DNA of 64,000 bases from Talpa occidentalis (GCF_014898055.3 NW_023603184.1:116674615-116738614), one strand, 5' to 3'; positions 1-13,739 are shown, counted from the first letter of the stretch. Program-made: numbers and translations. Notes: a model not told the origin generated them from the letters alone.

Positions 1-482
1 ATCAAATGGCTTCAGAAATGAGCTCTTCACTGTGATTCGAAGGAGCTCTCCATGAATCCTATTTTATAATTACTGCCTGATTCTTATGGGGGCACTTTAA
101 TGCTTGAGCGAGTGTCTACCAGCTCCTTCCTCAGGTGAACCTTCTGGTTAACTGTGTCCAATTTGACACATCACACTGAACTCTCACCCTGCGGTTTATT
201 TGCTGATGACTATTTAATTACACCTGCCAGCCTTCAAAAATCTCAGTGGTTAAGAATTATAATACTGTTTTATTAATCTGCCTGGATTCCATTTCATCTG
301 AGGGAATCAACATGTTCCTTATTAGTTTTTGATATACCTAGAATTTGAAAGTGAGTGTTAGAGGAATAAAGAGTTACAATGGTGATACATGACCTCCTTG
401 AGGTCATTTTAAATCACCAGCAATTGGGAGACAAATTTGGAGGTTAGGGTGGCCTGTTTTGCTTAGTTAAGATGAACTTTGT
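1..482. other. Unassigned non-coding DNA
   Basis: AT-rich sequence with no supportable gene or repeat. Its last five bases (478-482, TTTGT) are the left target-site duplication of the adjoining solo LTR. Confidence 0.5.
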
Positions 483-883
483 TGTAAGGGCAGGAACGGG
501 CACAGTGCAGGTTTTCTGATCCCATGCAGACCGGGTAAAGGAGGAGTCAGAGTCCTCAGCGGTTTTTTGCAGGTCTTTTATTGGGGTTTACCAGACATAT
601 GGCAGTCAGGGGTGCTGGGGGGCCAGGAGGCTGGCAGGCCTCCCAGCCCCCAGCAAGTCTTCACTCTATCTGGGCTCTCTGGCGTTCTCTGCTTCTGCTT
701 CTGCTGGCGTCCCCGTGACGCCGCCCTTAAAAGCCCAGTCTCAGCCCAGGTGAATCCCATCTACCTATGCCCACACCCTATTCCAGGTGCCCGCCATCAG
801 GCATGCATTCAGGACTGCAAGGATCCATCATCTATCCTGATGGCGCAAGGGCAGAAAAGCCTGACATTTTTCCTTACCCTACA
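483..883 (-). mobile_element. Solo LTR, endogenous retrovirus family A, copy 1
   Basis: The segment is bounded by TGTAAGG on the left and CCCTACA on the right, the inverted TG...CA ends of a retroviral LTR. It is flanked by a perfect 5-bp duplication TTTGT (478-482 and 884-888). The polyadenylation signal AATAAA lies on the minus strand at 577-582, which gives the orientation. It aligns along its length with the LTRs at 19037 and 19838. No internal retroviral sequence is attached, so it is a solo LTR left by LTR-LTR recombination. The open frames inside it (for example 567-950) are incidental. Family name not recognised. Confidence 0.88.
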
Positions 884-888
884 TTTGT

Positions 889-2589
889 CCATAACATTTA
901 AACCATATTGTCCATCATCCCATAGGCTCAGCCGGTTCTTGCCTTTGTGAGTGAGAATTGCTGGGTGTATGTTTGTATCTGCTGCGTGTCTGTATATACA
1001 CAGGAAATACTTCACAGTTAGTCCTCATCTCCCAGTGCAGAGAGCATAAAAGAGCTGGACTAAACCTCCAGTTATTCTTTGAGATTCTCATGATCTTTAT
1101 CAAACAATAGGCCCCATCAGAAAAAATCTGTAGCTAACATTTGGAACTTAGAATGCTATAATTTTTTTGATTTATTTATTTATTTAACTTTTACCTCTCC
1201 TAAGAAAGTCTTTTCTGTAAATGAGGCTGCATGCTCTGTGGTGAAGATGGAAAGAGGATCGAATGAGAACGCTGATTGAGAGTCTAATTAATGTGCCACT
1301 CATTTCTGTGTAACTAGCAGTGAATTTCTTCTATTCTTTATTAATGGTGATAAGGTTCTACCAGGTTGACTGCTTCCAGAGTTAGGAGATGGGGTGTGGT
1401 CTTAATGGGGAAAGCAGGTAAAAGGGGAACTATGCAAATTTATGCCTTCTCATGAATGGGCAGGTAAAAGATGCACCTGCTAATTGAGACAAATTCTGGA
1501 GCTGAGGAATTGGATAGAGGTAAACATTTTCCAAAACCAGAGAAGTCAGACTAGAGGGCATGGACAGGACTCATTTCTAATATTTGGACTGTGATATTCA
1601 AAGGGAATTGAACCAACATATAAAATGTGACACTAATCTGATCGCCTAGGTAGTCCGAAGATATATGTGTTGGAGGGAGACTTGTTCTAGTTTCAGTGCC
1701 CTGAAGGATCTCCAAAATTGTTTGCTAAATTTAGGTTGTCCTTTAATGATCTCGTTACCAGCTCTACCCCATTACCGCCTCTGAATGATGGCTTTGTGCA
1801 TTTTTCACTTAAAGGTAATGAACTGCTCTCTTAATCTACTCCCATCATTCAACTTTGTTCCAAGGAGTTTCTTTATAGACAATTTCCATTTTAATCAGAA
1901 GTGAATGGGACTGTTGCTTTAAAGTGGACCATCTGTGGGTTTACCAGGAATTTTATCAACTCTTATCTCTATTCAATTTAACTTTCTGCCAGAGCTTCCA
2001 GTAAAGTTCTTTCCAGCCTGCAGAAAGGGGAGCTCAGAGCTCAGGGTGTAGGTAATTCCCTTGCACTCCCAGTGCCAGGACACAGACTCTATGAATCTCC
2101 ACGTAGGAGAGGTGGGGGAAGCCCTTGGGAAGGTAAGAGAAAAACAGACACTGCTTCCCCAGTGTTCCAGTCTCAAGAGCTCTGATGCCAGTGTGGGCTG
2201 AATGTGAAGGGCAATGCAGTGACTTAATTGTGTGGACAGGTCCAGGCACTCCCCACTCAGCAGCAGGACCGGGAGATGTGTGCGGTGTCTCCAGTAATAT
2301 CAGCAAGGAGAGGCAATCGTTTGGATAGCAGGCAGAACCTTCTGGCACCCAGCTTGCACAGGCCACATCACAGGCTTTGCTTTTATAGCTTCCAGATGAC
2401 ATCTCTGGCCTTTGAAGTAGAGCAATTTCAAATGCCTGCAGCTCCCTCTGTACTTAATGAGCACCCCCTGCTCTGTCCAGAGAAGCTCCCTCCACCTATT
2501 CTCCAACTCATTTATCTTCTGCACCTGCACAGGCAATCTTGGCGCTCCAAACATCCCCAAGCTCCCACTCTATTTTTTTCCTTATTTTT
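889..2589. other. Unassigned non-coding DNA
   Basis: No gene or confident repeat. Short overlapping frames on both strands at about 2030-2600 show no recognisable protein and no codon structure. Confidence 0.5.
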
Positions 2590-2995
2590 TTTTTAAAACA
2601 ACTTTATTGAAGCAATTAAATGCAATGAACTGCAAGATTTAAAGGGTAAAATTTATAAATTTGAACATAGTATATTTACTTGGCAAACTGTCACCTCACT
2701 CAAAAATAATGAACATATCTTTCATTCTAAAAGTTTTATAGCGTTCCTTGGTAATCCTTCTTTTGGTCCCCGTTCCTAGACAATCAGTATGATTATAGAC
2801 TACTTTGCATTTTTTGGATTTTGCGTAGGTGGAATTATTATCTTGGTCTAGTCTTTTTCACAAAGCATAATTATTTAGACTTTTATCCAGGTCATTGCAT
2901 GTATCAACAATTCATTCTTTTTTACTGCTGAATATTAATCCATTAATCCATGGACATATCAGTTTGTTTACCTGTTGAGGAATTACTCCTTTCAT
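2590..2995 (-). mobile_element. Old L1 3' end fragment
   Basis: Read on the minus strand, this resembles the 3' end and untranslated region of old mammalian L1 (L1M class). It has the mirrored 'tttattgaa' start, the 'tttcacaaagcataatt' segment and the 'tactgctgaatatta' segment. It is heavily diverged and carries no coding potential. Confidence 0.65.
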
Positions 2996-3195
2996 TTGTT
3001 TTACAAAATCATAAAATTTTAGAGCTATAAAGGGCTTTACAAATTACATAATCTAAGAAAAATCATTGTCCAGATTAGATAATTTAAGGCAGAACCCTAC
3101 TTAAAATTTCCTTGGAGCATATTCGAAATTCAGATTTATACCTCTTCCTGCCATTCGAATCCATTGAAAGAATAGACTCAGGATTTTGTACTTTT

Positions 3196-3462
3196 TTTTT
3201 TTTAAAGATTTATTTATTTATGCATACAAGAACTGGAGTACAGGCCAGAGGTGCAGGGGGTGAGAGGATTCACCAGAGACAGAGTGGGGAACAGAACAGG
3301 CAGACTGACTGAAACACACTTGTGTGGGGAGCAGAGGGCGAGTCAGGAGAGGTCTGCTGCGCCATGTGGGTTTCTCCCCGGCCAGGGATCGAATCTCGTG
3401 CTGTAGTGGTTACGGATAGCTTCATAGGTTGTGTCTTAACCCTTGCGCCACCAGGGAGGCCC
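3196..3462 (-). mobile_element. tRNA-derived SINE, older subfamily
   Basis: The 5' end (GGGCCTCCCTGGTGGCGC on the minus strand) is at 3462. The tail reads GCATAAATAAATAAATCTTTAAA at the left, giving AATAAA motifs and a TCTTT pol III terminator. A 16-bp target duplication with two mismatches flanks it (3180-3195 and 3463-3478, AGGATTTTGTACTTTT type). Many substitutions make it an older copy. Confidence 0.9.
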
Positions 3463-3478
3463 AGGATTTTACACTTTT

Positions 3479-4070
3479 AAAAACAACCTCTGATGATTCT
3501 AATCCAAATATGTGGTCTGCAGTACTTAAAACACCAAACCAAATTATTGCAATAATTTGTTCAAGGTCATAGATGCTTAGGAGCATATTTAAATACATAG
3601 TTTCTCATATTCCATTTAGGGACCTTTCCATTACATCATGCCAACACCAAATATCATCAACACAAGGAAGTCTGACACTGTCTGGTAGTAAGAATCACTG
3701 TGTCCTAATGAAAGAGAATGGTGCAGCATGGGGGTCTGAGCTTCTCTCATCTGTTTCCAGAAGAGGGCAATTAACAAATCCTTTCTTTTAGAAGTCCATT
3801 CATTTTTTTCCTTCCTTCCTTGTTTCTTCCCTCCCTCCCTCCTATCCATCCAGCGTTCCCAGCCCCTTCCCCAACTTGCTTGTTCCTCTTCCACAAACCT
3901 CTTCCTGACCTCCCTATACCAGGTATGGACATTTCATCGTTTTCTTTATGAGATCCTTAGTATGAGTTACTCAGAGCCTTAAGTATCCTGTCTTATCTAC
4001 ATTTCTACATTACCTTTTAACATTGATCGTAGCATGAAGGGCTTTTTCTTTGAGTCACAAGTCTTGGTAA
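3479..4070. other. Unassigned DNA with a pyrimidine-rich stretch
   Basis: No gene seen. About 3795-3850 is rich in CTTCC and CTCCC units, a degenerate simple repeat. The minus-strand frame through it is an artefact of that composition. Confidence 0.5.
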
Positions 4071-4074
4071 TGAG

Positions 4075-4290
4075 ACAGAAGATTGGAAATTAGACACAAG
4101 TTCTAATATGTGTTCATCTATTTATCACTTGTGAGCCTGTAGGCAAGTCATTTAACCTTCATGAGTCTGTTTCCTCATCTGTATAATCGTAATGATAACT
4201 CGCATGTTTGCGAGTGACTGCAGGGCTTAAAGATGTTGTATCTATAAAGTGCCTGGTCCATAAATGTCAGACATACAAGTGTCAAGCGTG
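4075..4290 (+). mobile_element. MIR SINE
   Basis: Matches the MIR core on the plus strand: a 'cacttgtgagcctgtaggcaag' type segment, then 'tcatttaacctt', 'tttcctcatctgtata', and the 3' portion 'ataaagtgcctggtcc'. Diverged, as expected for this ancient family. Confidence 0.85.
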
Positions 4291-6030
4291 TAGAGGATGG
4301 AAACTCTGGGGTTTCTTTTTTGCCTTTGAGAAGAGTTCTTTCCAGAACAACTGAAACCGCATCACTAGAACAGTGACTGGAGACTCAGTTAGGGCAGCTC
4401 TGTGTTGTGCCCAACTGCTATACGTCTTCCTGCTTTTCCACATTTCACTGCATCACGTTGTCTGAGACCCTGAACATTTGTGAGAGCCATAAAGTTAACT
4501 GGGTGAGTGTTGAATTGAGAAGGGATGTCAGCATATTTGTAGTCCAGCCACTTGAGCAGTGCTTTCTTGGGGACACCATTCCAGAGGACACATAGAGAAT
4601 GACAAGTGATTTCCAAGAGTCTCACAGTAACTTCCAACAGCCTAACAGATTTCACGAATCTCGTTACCTTGTGGTCACTTCTATGACAAAACAATTTTAT
4701 TTTTCCAAAACGTGTATCTGTGTTGATGCAAATATACGTGCTCCTTGCTGGCCTTTTCCTCTTCTCCTCCCCCAATACAATACAATCTGTCTCTTTACAA
4801 TACAATTATTTCTTGTTTGTGTTATGACAGAAGCATTCACTCTGATTTTTGTTCTCCCATAATGAGAAGCTGTGATAGACATTAACAGAAGAGGTTTTGA
4901 GTGGAAGTTCCCCCAGATTTTTCTCACTGCCTTGCTCCCGATTGGATATGCTGTGATGTTTTCAGTCTTATTACTGGGTGGAGGTATTGAGAAATAAAAC
5001 ATGAAATACTGAATCTGAAAATGAGTAAACAGCTGTCAAGAGAAATTCTGAAGTAGTGTCCTAATGCTTACGGAAGGTTTAAAGAGTTCATTCTTGCCAC
5101 TGTTGCCTATAATCAGTAATTAGTAACCCATTGAAATAGTGTTTGTTAAATGCCTACATTACAGATAAAGACTATTGAAATTGCATTAAGCCAGTGGGAA
5201 AACATGCTGCAATATTCACTATAGAATAGATTTCAGTTCCTGGGAGGAGGTAGTTTGCCTGAAGTGAAATTGCTCTTGGGAATCAATAACCTAATTAGCC
5301 CCAGGAGACTGTGATCTCTAAACCTGGACAAGTCTAGAGACACTGGAACACCTGCTCATGGGTTCCCACCTTAGTGGAGGGAAAATTTTCTGCAGGCTTT
5401 ACAGTTCAGAAGAATTCAGAAAACAGCCCTCCAGGTGGCAAGCAACCACCTAGCAGTATTACAGTCAGACCGCTGGTTGTCCCAGCCCTGAAGTCCTTGC
5501 TGACGTTGCCCACCTATCAATCATTTCAGGGTTTAATCTAGCTAATCCCAGTGGGCACCAGAGCCATTTTCACTGATATAGTTTTTCCTCAATCCAAGGA
5601 GAAGGAAATTGTTTTGATTCACAAGAGGTCATGTTTTCCAGCATACTGAAGTAGAAGGCACATATGGCAAAAAGGAAGCAAGTTTTTCAGTAGATAGATA
5701 GGAATGCCATAGTTTCTTAGGTAAAGTTAAACTATTCTTTTGCTGCATGGCCTACCTGACTGCCAAGTGTGTTAAGGAAGTTAGGTATTTGTGAGAATCA
5801 GTATGTTGGCCTCCTCCCGTCCTCAGTTTGGGCAGATAGGGGGGTTTGTAAGATCAGACCTGAATAAAATAGACTAGCATATTGTCTTTGCCACTACCTA
5901 TCAGCTTGTTTCCTATCAATCCAAATAATTGTGGAAATCAATGATGGTCTGAATTATGTCAGTGGCATGATATAAAGATAAATGGATGAATTTAAAGATA
6001 TTTTTAAAAAGGTGATTGCAAGAGGATTTG
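4291..6030. other. Unassigned non-coding DNA
   Basis: No recognisable repeat or gene. A 138-codon minus-strand frame at 4389-4805 has no known domain and overlaps other frames, so I do not call it a gene. Confidence 0.5.
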
Positions 6031-6034
6031 GAGA

Positions 6035-6515
6035 CTGTATTAATTTCATAGGGCAGCTGGAATACCACATTACAAACTTACTGACATTAAACAGATGAAT
6101 TGTTTTTTGCAGCAGAAACGTATTGTCTCCTGGTTCTGGGAGCCAGAAGTATGACATCAATGTATTGACGAGACTGCAGGTCCTCCCAGGGCTTTAGGTG
6201 AGAATCCTTCCTTGCATCTTAGCTTTTCGTGACACTGAGCATTCCTTGGCTCATGACTGAATGACACCAGTCACTGCCCATCTTCATTGCCTTCACTTCT
6301 TTCTCTCTCTTCTGTCTGTTTCATCTCCTCCTGCCTTTTGCTGATAAGGACACTTGTCATTGGATTCAGGGACCACTCAAGTAATCCAGAATGATCTCAT
6401 CCCAAAATTCTTAATTATACCTGCAAAGGCCCTTTTTCCAAATACTCCACATTCACATGTTGGGGGGGCTAGGGTATGGGCATATCTGTTTGAGGTCACT
6501 ATTCAAATTGCTCTA
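6035..6515 (-). mobile_element. MaLR-type LTR (MLT1/MST-like)
   Basis: On the plus strand it follows the reverse of the MaLR LTR: 'tgtattaatttcatagggc' near the left end, 'tctcctggttctgggagcc', 'cattccttggctcatg', 'gataaggacacttgtcattgg', and 'ttccaaatactccacattca' near the right end. It is strongly diverged and I found no target duplication. Confidence 0.7.
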
Positions 6516-9029
6516 GTGACCACCTAAATATGTTAATTTGTTTGACTGAGAAAGTGACAGTGAGGTTGAATTCCAAGTCCCTGGTCTGGACAGATGGGAA
6601 GACCAGGGAGCAAACAGCGAGGGAGGAGACATTAGAAGGATGCTGCTGCTGTCATTTAATTTTGGGTACTGATTTTAAGGTGGAGATGGAGAAAGCAGAA
6701 GTGTCACTTCACCACGTTGCTTCAAATCAGTGCAGCCTCAAAATTTCCAATAATGCTGTTGACGTGCAATTAGCATTTACAAAAAAACAGATGAAAGGCT
6801 ACAGCCAGTCCTGAGTTGGGTCTTATTATATCATCTTTGTGGAGCTACTTTAAAAATACTTCAGGAAAAATAGTATGATGTATGAATAAAATCAATTTTT
6901 CATTTATATTCTGGCAGCAGTTAGTTAGCATTTGAAGTGTCCTGATCAGGAATCCACGCTCCAGGCATGATTACCAAGTACTTCAAATATGACTGGAAAT
7001 CTGCACATGGAGATTCGCTCATTGGCATGAGAAATGTACGAAGCAATTTTTCACTGGAGTGAGTGGTATTCCACATATGTTCTGACTGTCAAGAACATGA
7101 CTCTTATGTAAAAACTCAGAGGTATCTGGCAAGCCCAGTCACCCACCTCTGTCGGAAAACCCTCATGTGTGGAAGTGGCCAGGTCCCAGAGAGAGCACTG
7201 TCCCTGTGCTGAATGTTACCTCACAGTATCTGCCTTGAGATGTAAACCTTTCATGCAAAGCACTTGTTGGCCTGTGTGGACAGAGAGTGGAACTTCTCCA
7301 CACTTAACCTGTACAGATCGACTGTTTTTGAGCCTGCTTGCTGATAAATGTTTGAACAACTGGCAAAATTGGGCTTAAGACTGACTTTACTTTTTAGCCT
7401 GCCATTAATAGAGAAAGCCGTGGGGAAACTGAGGTAGATTCATCCATATTCAGTCCCCAGAGCTATTCACCAAAAGTTTTATTTACCAAAAGTTTCAGGC
7501 ACTTGTTGAATGAACACATAAACAGGTAAGTTTGCAACACAATCACTCAGTCATTGAGTCTAAATTTCTCCTGGTCTGCTGACAAAACATACTCCAAGAG
7601 TCTAAGGAAAGAAAAGGTGAGTGTGGACTTGGGTAAGGAGATGGTCTGGGTGATCTTTTTATCTGTCATCTGGTGACAGTGGACTGCTGAAGCCAGGGGT
7701 TGCACAGTCTCCACATACAACATGGAACTCAATGACCCTCTAGTAAAGAGGATGGTTCCTCTGAGAGGTATTCCCAGATAGAAGTGTAGTAACAGTGTAC
7801 TGTGGTGCCATATACACAATAAGCTCAGTGGTTAATGAATATTGTGTATGTTTACATATGTATGTAAATACATAATATATAATATATATACTGCACACAT
7901 GTAAATATAGTGTATATATGTAAGCACATGCATGCCTAAATGAGAGGAGATAGCATTTCTGGAGATAGCCTTTCTAGTGTTTTATAATTAATACTTCAAA
8001 ATCGGAGGACTAATGAGTGATTGCTCTTTGATAGAGCTTCTATAAATAAATAATACTCAATAATTCAAGTTAATAGTTGCTACTAGAAAAATAATACTTT
8101 CCGAGTTCTCTTTATTAAACCCATGTGCTTTGAGGGAGTTACCATGATCCTTCATTCTGTTTAAAAACCAGGAAAGGGAACAGTGCTAGTCATTTAACAG
8201 CGCTGTTGGTTCTGTCATAACTTCACCTCTGGGTTTACACTTCTGAAGATGCCCATAATTGCAATAAATAAAAGGCATTTGTTGAAGCAAAACCATGGAA
8301 ATATTATAAATATATTGTAAGGGTAAAATTCTCTAAAAAATGTTATGTTTTAGAGAGTAAATTTTCCATAAGAGAAATAACTTTCAGAAATGAGGGAAAT
8401 GGCTGAGTTTTAAGAAAGACTGCTAACAAAGAGTGTGAAATGTTAAGTTACATACTTAAAACTTTTAGCAAAATCTTATGTCTCCTTACTTTTGGTGAAG
8501 GAATTAGAGAGTAGACAGAAATGGGAAATGTGCTAAAAATTTTTATTGGAATTATCCTTCTTAAGAAATTTATGTAATAAGGGAAGAATAATCATCTGGA
8601 AGTGAAACTTCTTTTGAAGTAGAGAAGTCGAGCAAGTGAGTGTCACAGAGCCATAGCAGTCTTCAGTCTGGAACTGAACCCTCGAGGCTCTTGGCCAGAA
8701 AGTCTTACTCTGACGGGAAGAGGGGTGTGTTGGGCTGGGGTGGCATGGGAAGGAGGGTAGGGAGTAGCAGATAAGGAGAAAAAGGAAACAGGGTAAAAGG
8801 AGGATGCAAAGCCAGTGGCAAACTTCTACTCTCCCTGTTATCATGGACTCACAGGCTGTTAGCAGCACAGGTTCTATTCTGGTCACCTAATTTGTCCCTT
8901 CAACCAATGGCAGACCGTGGTCGCCCTGGCCTGCCTCCAGTCAAGGCAGTATTTACAATCCACCCTGCTCTGCTTGTTGTACTGCTTCATCTCATGTTGA
9001 GTCCAGCCACCCCCACTTTAGATTAATGG
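6516..9029. other. Unassigned DNA with an AT-rich patch
   Basis: No gene or confident repeat. An AT-rich, locally palindromic stretch with TATATA and TACATA runs lies at about 7838-7925. Confidence 0.5.
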
Positions 9030-9160
9030 CCCCCAACTCTGTCCTCTGAAATACCTGCAATAACTCTCTGCCCTCTATGGCCTGACAACCTTTCAAATAT
9101 TCAAAGACAGCTGCCATCTCCCTTCCCTGCCTTAAAATAAATGGATAATCAGGGACATTT
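9030..9160 (+). mobile_element. Possible ancient CR1/L3-like LINE fragment
   Basis: The 'tttcaaatattcaaagacag' then 'ctgccatctccc' arrangement resembles a segment of old CR1-type LINEs in amniotes. The match is short and from memory. Confidence 0.35.
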
Positions 9161-10735
9161 ATACAGTCTGAGGTTTGGGATGACAGGGACATTCCAGGGA
9201 GTGTCACACTAGCCCCATGCAGAAGAGTCCCTAAGATTGATGTATTTGCCATTGCCTCAGCTTGTTTGAGCTAAAAAGACTTAAGAGAAAGAATTCTAAC
9301 ACTATTTTGAATGCTTTGTTTTAACTGAAAACTAGATAATGTCTAGGAGTCACAAATTATGATTTTCAAATTACTCTTTTCATTATTAGCCCAATTCGAC
9401 ATCATTGTTTTAATGATGCAAAAAGAATGAATTCAATGCAAAGAAAAGCATGGTGTTTTAGTAACGTTTAGCTCAAACAACAAATAATTATTTCATAATG
9501 ATCATTTTTTTTTTAATCCCAGAGACACAGCCTAACAGGGCTTTGCAATTTGAATGTAAAATTTCAGGTATAGAAATCAATCAATCGACACGCCATCGGA
9601 TATTGACAAGTGTTATCTGTAATTTACTTTAACATAGACAATGATTTAGTTCCAGAGAAAAGTAGTAGTTTCAGAGTCCATCCAAGTGATGGTTAGCTAC
9701 CATTTGAAGCAAACTAATCATGAATATACCTTGGGACCAGTTACCTGACACTAGAGGAATGAATTAGAGGTTCACCCCTTGCGCCAGGCAAGCTAGTTTT
9801 CATCTTAATTTTTGTCCAACACCAGATATTTTTAAGCAATCATATTGCCAGAAATATATTTATGTATATTAGAAGTTATTTCTTCATTGATCAAATTAGT
9901 AGTGACAACAATATATGAATTTGCTAAAATATTGTTCAGGCATTCTGGGTATAAGACTATCACAATCCCAATAATTGTAGTCTTCAGATATGCACTCCTG
10001 ACTTCTGTCTGACCCAGCGGGGTCAGATTTGGAAGGTTTCAATCATTTGTTATGAAAAATTAGTAAATCTTACCATTATAAATAAACTTTTCATTTGAGG
10101 AACATTCTGTGAATCTAAAAGGGTGGAGATCTGGGACTTTGTCAAGCCTCCAGAGCAGTTTCTATGACCACTTTTATACCTTCTGGCCTGTATGTGTGCC
10201 AGAACTCCATCTGAGACTGGCTTACATGGTTTCATTCTACCGGAACTCAAGGATCTGGGAGAAAACCTATGCCCTCCCCCACTTCCGGTAATTGTAATAG
10301 ACTGGATCATTGTTCAAAAAATATTCACTTTCTCCTACCCAGCCTTCACCACTGCCCACCATGTAAACAATCCACTTCCCCATCCTTTGACCTCGGGATG
10401 TCCTAAAAAGATATTTCAGTCACTATGATACAAGCAGGAACTTGAAATGTGCTTATCAAGCAGGTTTATCCTCTCTGGCCAGTCTGCCAGGACCATGTGA
10501 GGAACATGCTCTAGGGGGCGCTCTGGGACAAGGAAGAAACACTAGGAACAGCCCGAAATTGCACGGAGATGGGGAGAGGCAGGAGCAGGCCGCAGACATC
10601 GGTCTTACTGTCGAATGTCACTAAGATACTGTAGCTGTTTGTTAAGTGGCAATTGCTGACTGGTATACGAGGTTACCAGTATTGCCCCCCCCACCCCACC
10701 TTTAAATCTACTAATCATGAATGTCCAAATTAGAT
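9161..10735. other. Unassigned non-coding DNA
   Basis: AT-rich with no recognised element. Short overlapping frames at 10050-10430 on both strands show no protein family. Confidence 0.5.
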
Positions 10736-10737
10736 TA

Positions 10738-10945
10738 GGTATACTAGACACTTTACAAATATTGTTTCATTTAATTCTTATAACAAATCTGGGGGTGGGG
10801 GTGGGGAAACTATTCTTCTTATTGTGTAGATAAAAACAATCAAGGCTAAGAGAGATAAAACAACTTGGTCCAAATCACACAACTTGGAGGACCAGACTGG
10901 GAGTTAGCTCCATTCCAGATTATAGAGTGTATCCTTTTCTATTAC
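10738..10945 (-). mobile_element. MIR SINE
   Basis: The reverse MIR order is visible: 'gacactttacaaatattg', 'tttcatttaattcttata', 'ttgtgtagataaa', 'aacttggtccaaatcacaca', then 'gggagttagctcc'. A G-rich insertion (10790-10808) interrupts the usual 'cccattttacagatg' section. Confidence 0.85.
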
Positions 10946-11059
10946 CTTTCATTGCTCACTCTTCCTGACTCTCAGATTGCATTGAAACTTAACTGAAGCT
11001 GTGTCCATACACAGCAAGAGGGACCAAAATTGAACCCTTGAGCCAGTGAGAGTCATTCA

Positions 11060-11215
11060 TATAAACATTCATTCAGTCTATACATGCTAAATGAGCACCT
11101 ACTATGTGCTCATACATGGTGGTATGTCCTGGGGGCTTAGTGAGATGCACGATAAACACTGTCCCTGCCCCTCACAGGGCTTTTACACTCTGATCCTATA
11201 TAGAAGTTTGTTAAA
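11060..11215 (-). mobile_element. L2 LINE 3' end
   Basis: 'aaacattcattcagtc', 'gagcacctactatgtgctc', 'cctgggggcttagtgag' and 'gtccctgcccctcacagggc' are the reversed landmarks of the L2 3' terminus. Confidence 0.75.
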
Positions 11216-13340
11216 CACACACTTCAAGTTGTGTTTGTGGCATAAGGATTATGGCCTAATATTATACTTTGCATATAAACAGCAGCCCTAGACAGAGGAA
11301 ATGAACTGTCTTTGAGTGTGTCTTTTAATATGGTGACCACTAACTAGTTGAAATGCAAATAACGACTACTCTCAGAAATGTGTTCTTTATGATGAGTTTT
11401 TGTTCTACAGGTTTCTCCCATATATTATAGGTCAAAGAGTTGTAAAAAGAAAGTTACTTTTACTTTTCTACATGGAGGACAAAAAGCAACGGCATTTTAT
11501 AATTCTTATTAATAAACATTATTAAACCCAATTTTTGAATTTTAGGATAAAAATAACTAATCTACTAGAAAAATGGTAAACCAGGAAAGATTAGAAATTA
11601 TAATGAAAGATTGGGACTGACACTTGGTATCAGAGGCATCTCAGGAGACTATCTGAATAGCACACTGAACAAAGTGAGATATTTCTACCGTAATAATGGT
11701 ATTTACAATGATACAATGGCATGCTAGAAATCTAATTGCAACCTGCCAAGGATTTTAAAAAACACAGTTATAATGTAAAAATACAGGAAGAACAGATATG
11801 ATCTGTATTTTTAAAAGAACATGGTAATGCTACTATATGGTTCAATTTTCAGATATCAGGATTTAATATAATAAGAAAAGACAGAGAAAATGAAAATTGG
11901 GGAGAATTTTGAATAGTGCTTTAAGAAGGGGATTTGCAACCGAATGGAAACAGGCTGATTTTGATTACACTTTAATATGAGATAAAGTAAAGATGGGGTA
12001 AATCCAAAGTAAAACATAATTATGTCTCTGCATAATCCCTAGAAAAAATATTAAAGATTAGATTCCAGAATTGTGTTAGTAGTTCCATATAACTTTTACC
12101 ATTCACAGTTATCCACTATACATTCAGCATTGTGGGAAAACATGTAAAATATATTCATAAATGGAAATAATCATAGAGGTATTTAATAAGATCTAAATTT
12201 TAAGGTTTTGCCTTTTTCTTTCTGAAATAGAAAAAAATCATAACTACAACTTATAATAAAACAATCCATGTAAACATTAGATTGGAGTGAGGAGACAAAA
12301 TTCTAGGAATTTATTACTAAATAGAAAAAAAATAAGTGAAAACTACTTTTTCCATTAAAGCACGACCACCATATCTCATACTATTCCTTGGTTTCTTTGC
12401 ACATGGTCTTTTGCATATATTGACACATTCTGAGGGGAGCAGATTTGGATGGTAAGACAGATAATGAGTCATGGAGGTTAATTGACCAAAATTCAGATGA
12501 GCGGTCCCAGATGAACAATAGCTCAGAAAAACCCGCATTGCTCATTCGAACATAGGAGTAACTCTCACATGTGAAAAGAAAAATCAATAGTCTTTAATTC
12601 AAATACTGACAATCAATAGATTTGCAGTCCTACACACTGATGAGAATAATAGCTTCATTTCAGATGAATATATGAGATTTGGGAATATCTGAAAATGGAC
12701 AGTCTGAAAGTTGCCATATAACTGTTGATAGAAATTGCTCATAATCTTTATACTCAAGATATTAAAAGTTTGATTATAAATCTAGTAGTTTTGGTGGGGA
12801 TCTTTTTTTTTTTTTTGGTCTGTTTACTCTAACACTAAAGCAGATGGACACATACTAAATTAGCTTCTACTAAGAACTTTGATGAGTGATAAACACCATC
12901 TACCCTTGCTGCTATGTCAAATGTATTTGCATGAAAAAAAAATGTATTTACATGCTTGTGTATTGCAAGAGGAGGGGGTTGGGGTCTGGAGAGAAAGATT
13001 TAAGATATCCTTTTCAGAAATTCTTTTTGCAAATGAAGTTAAAAAATAGAAGACATTGTAGTTAGAGAACTATAAAATTGCCTTCCTACAGTAGTGTCAT
13101 CTCTGAAGAAATTGTTTTGACTTTCTCCATTTCAAAGCATTTTCCTGGAATGTGTAATTAAATAATATTTGACTTATATTTTTAAAAGGATAAAGACATA
13201 TTATTTTATTATGTTACTTTCCTGAATTCATTATTAAATATATTGACATTTGAGGTGGTCAGAGTACTAGAAGATCTAGATATGGTTATGGATTGATTAT
13301 ATTTTGGAAGAATGTTTATTTTATTTCTGATTATAATGGT
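11216..13340. other. Unassigned AT-rich DNA
   Basis: Very AT-rich. Parts may be unrecognisable old L1, but no segment could be assigned. A T-run lies at about 12808-12819. Confidence 0.45.
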
Positions 13341-13344
13341 ATTA

Positions 13345-13735
13345 CTTTGTGGGAAATTTGGATAATAAGAAAAGAAGAAATTGGCAAATCTATAATCCTA
13401 TCACCGAGATGACAGGTATTACCATTGTTGCACGTTTCCTTCTATCACTTTTACTGCTTTCTTTTAAAGATAGGTACATATAATGTGCATAAATTCATGT
13501 CTTTTTTTCTTAACATCACATCAGAAACATTTTCTGTGTGATTAAAAATTTTAATTAAAAATATTTTAAATTGCTGTGCATATTCCATTACATAAATGAC
13601 CTCTTCCTTTAATGTCCTATTTATTTTTGTGACTTTAAATGATGTCAGAATGAACCTTTGTATTTTCAAATATTTTCTTAGCAAAAATCTTTACAACTGG
13701 ATTTATTGAGTGAAAGGCTAAATGTTTTATGGGAT
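13345..13735 (-). mobile_element. Old L1 3' UTR fragment
   Basis: Resembles the reversed L1M 3' region: 'ggtattaccattgttgcac', 'tttttttcttaacatcac', 'cattttctgtgtgatta', 'ttgctgtgcatattccatt'. Non-coding and diverged. Confidence 0.6.
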
Positions 13736-13739
13736 GCTA

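Noticed and set aside
567..950. 127-codon frame with similar frames near 19240
   Set aside because: It runs through the body of a solo LTR and past its end into flanking DNA.
4389..4805. 138-codon minus-strand frame as a gene
   Set aside because: Overlaps plus-strand frames of equal quality and shows no family resemblance.
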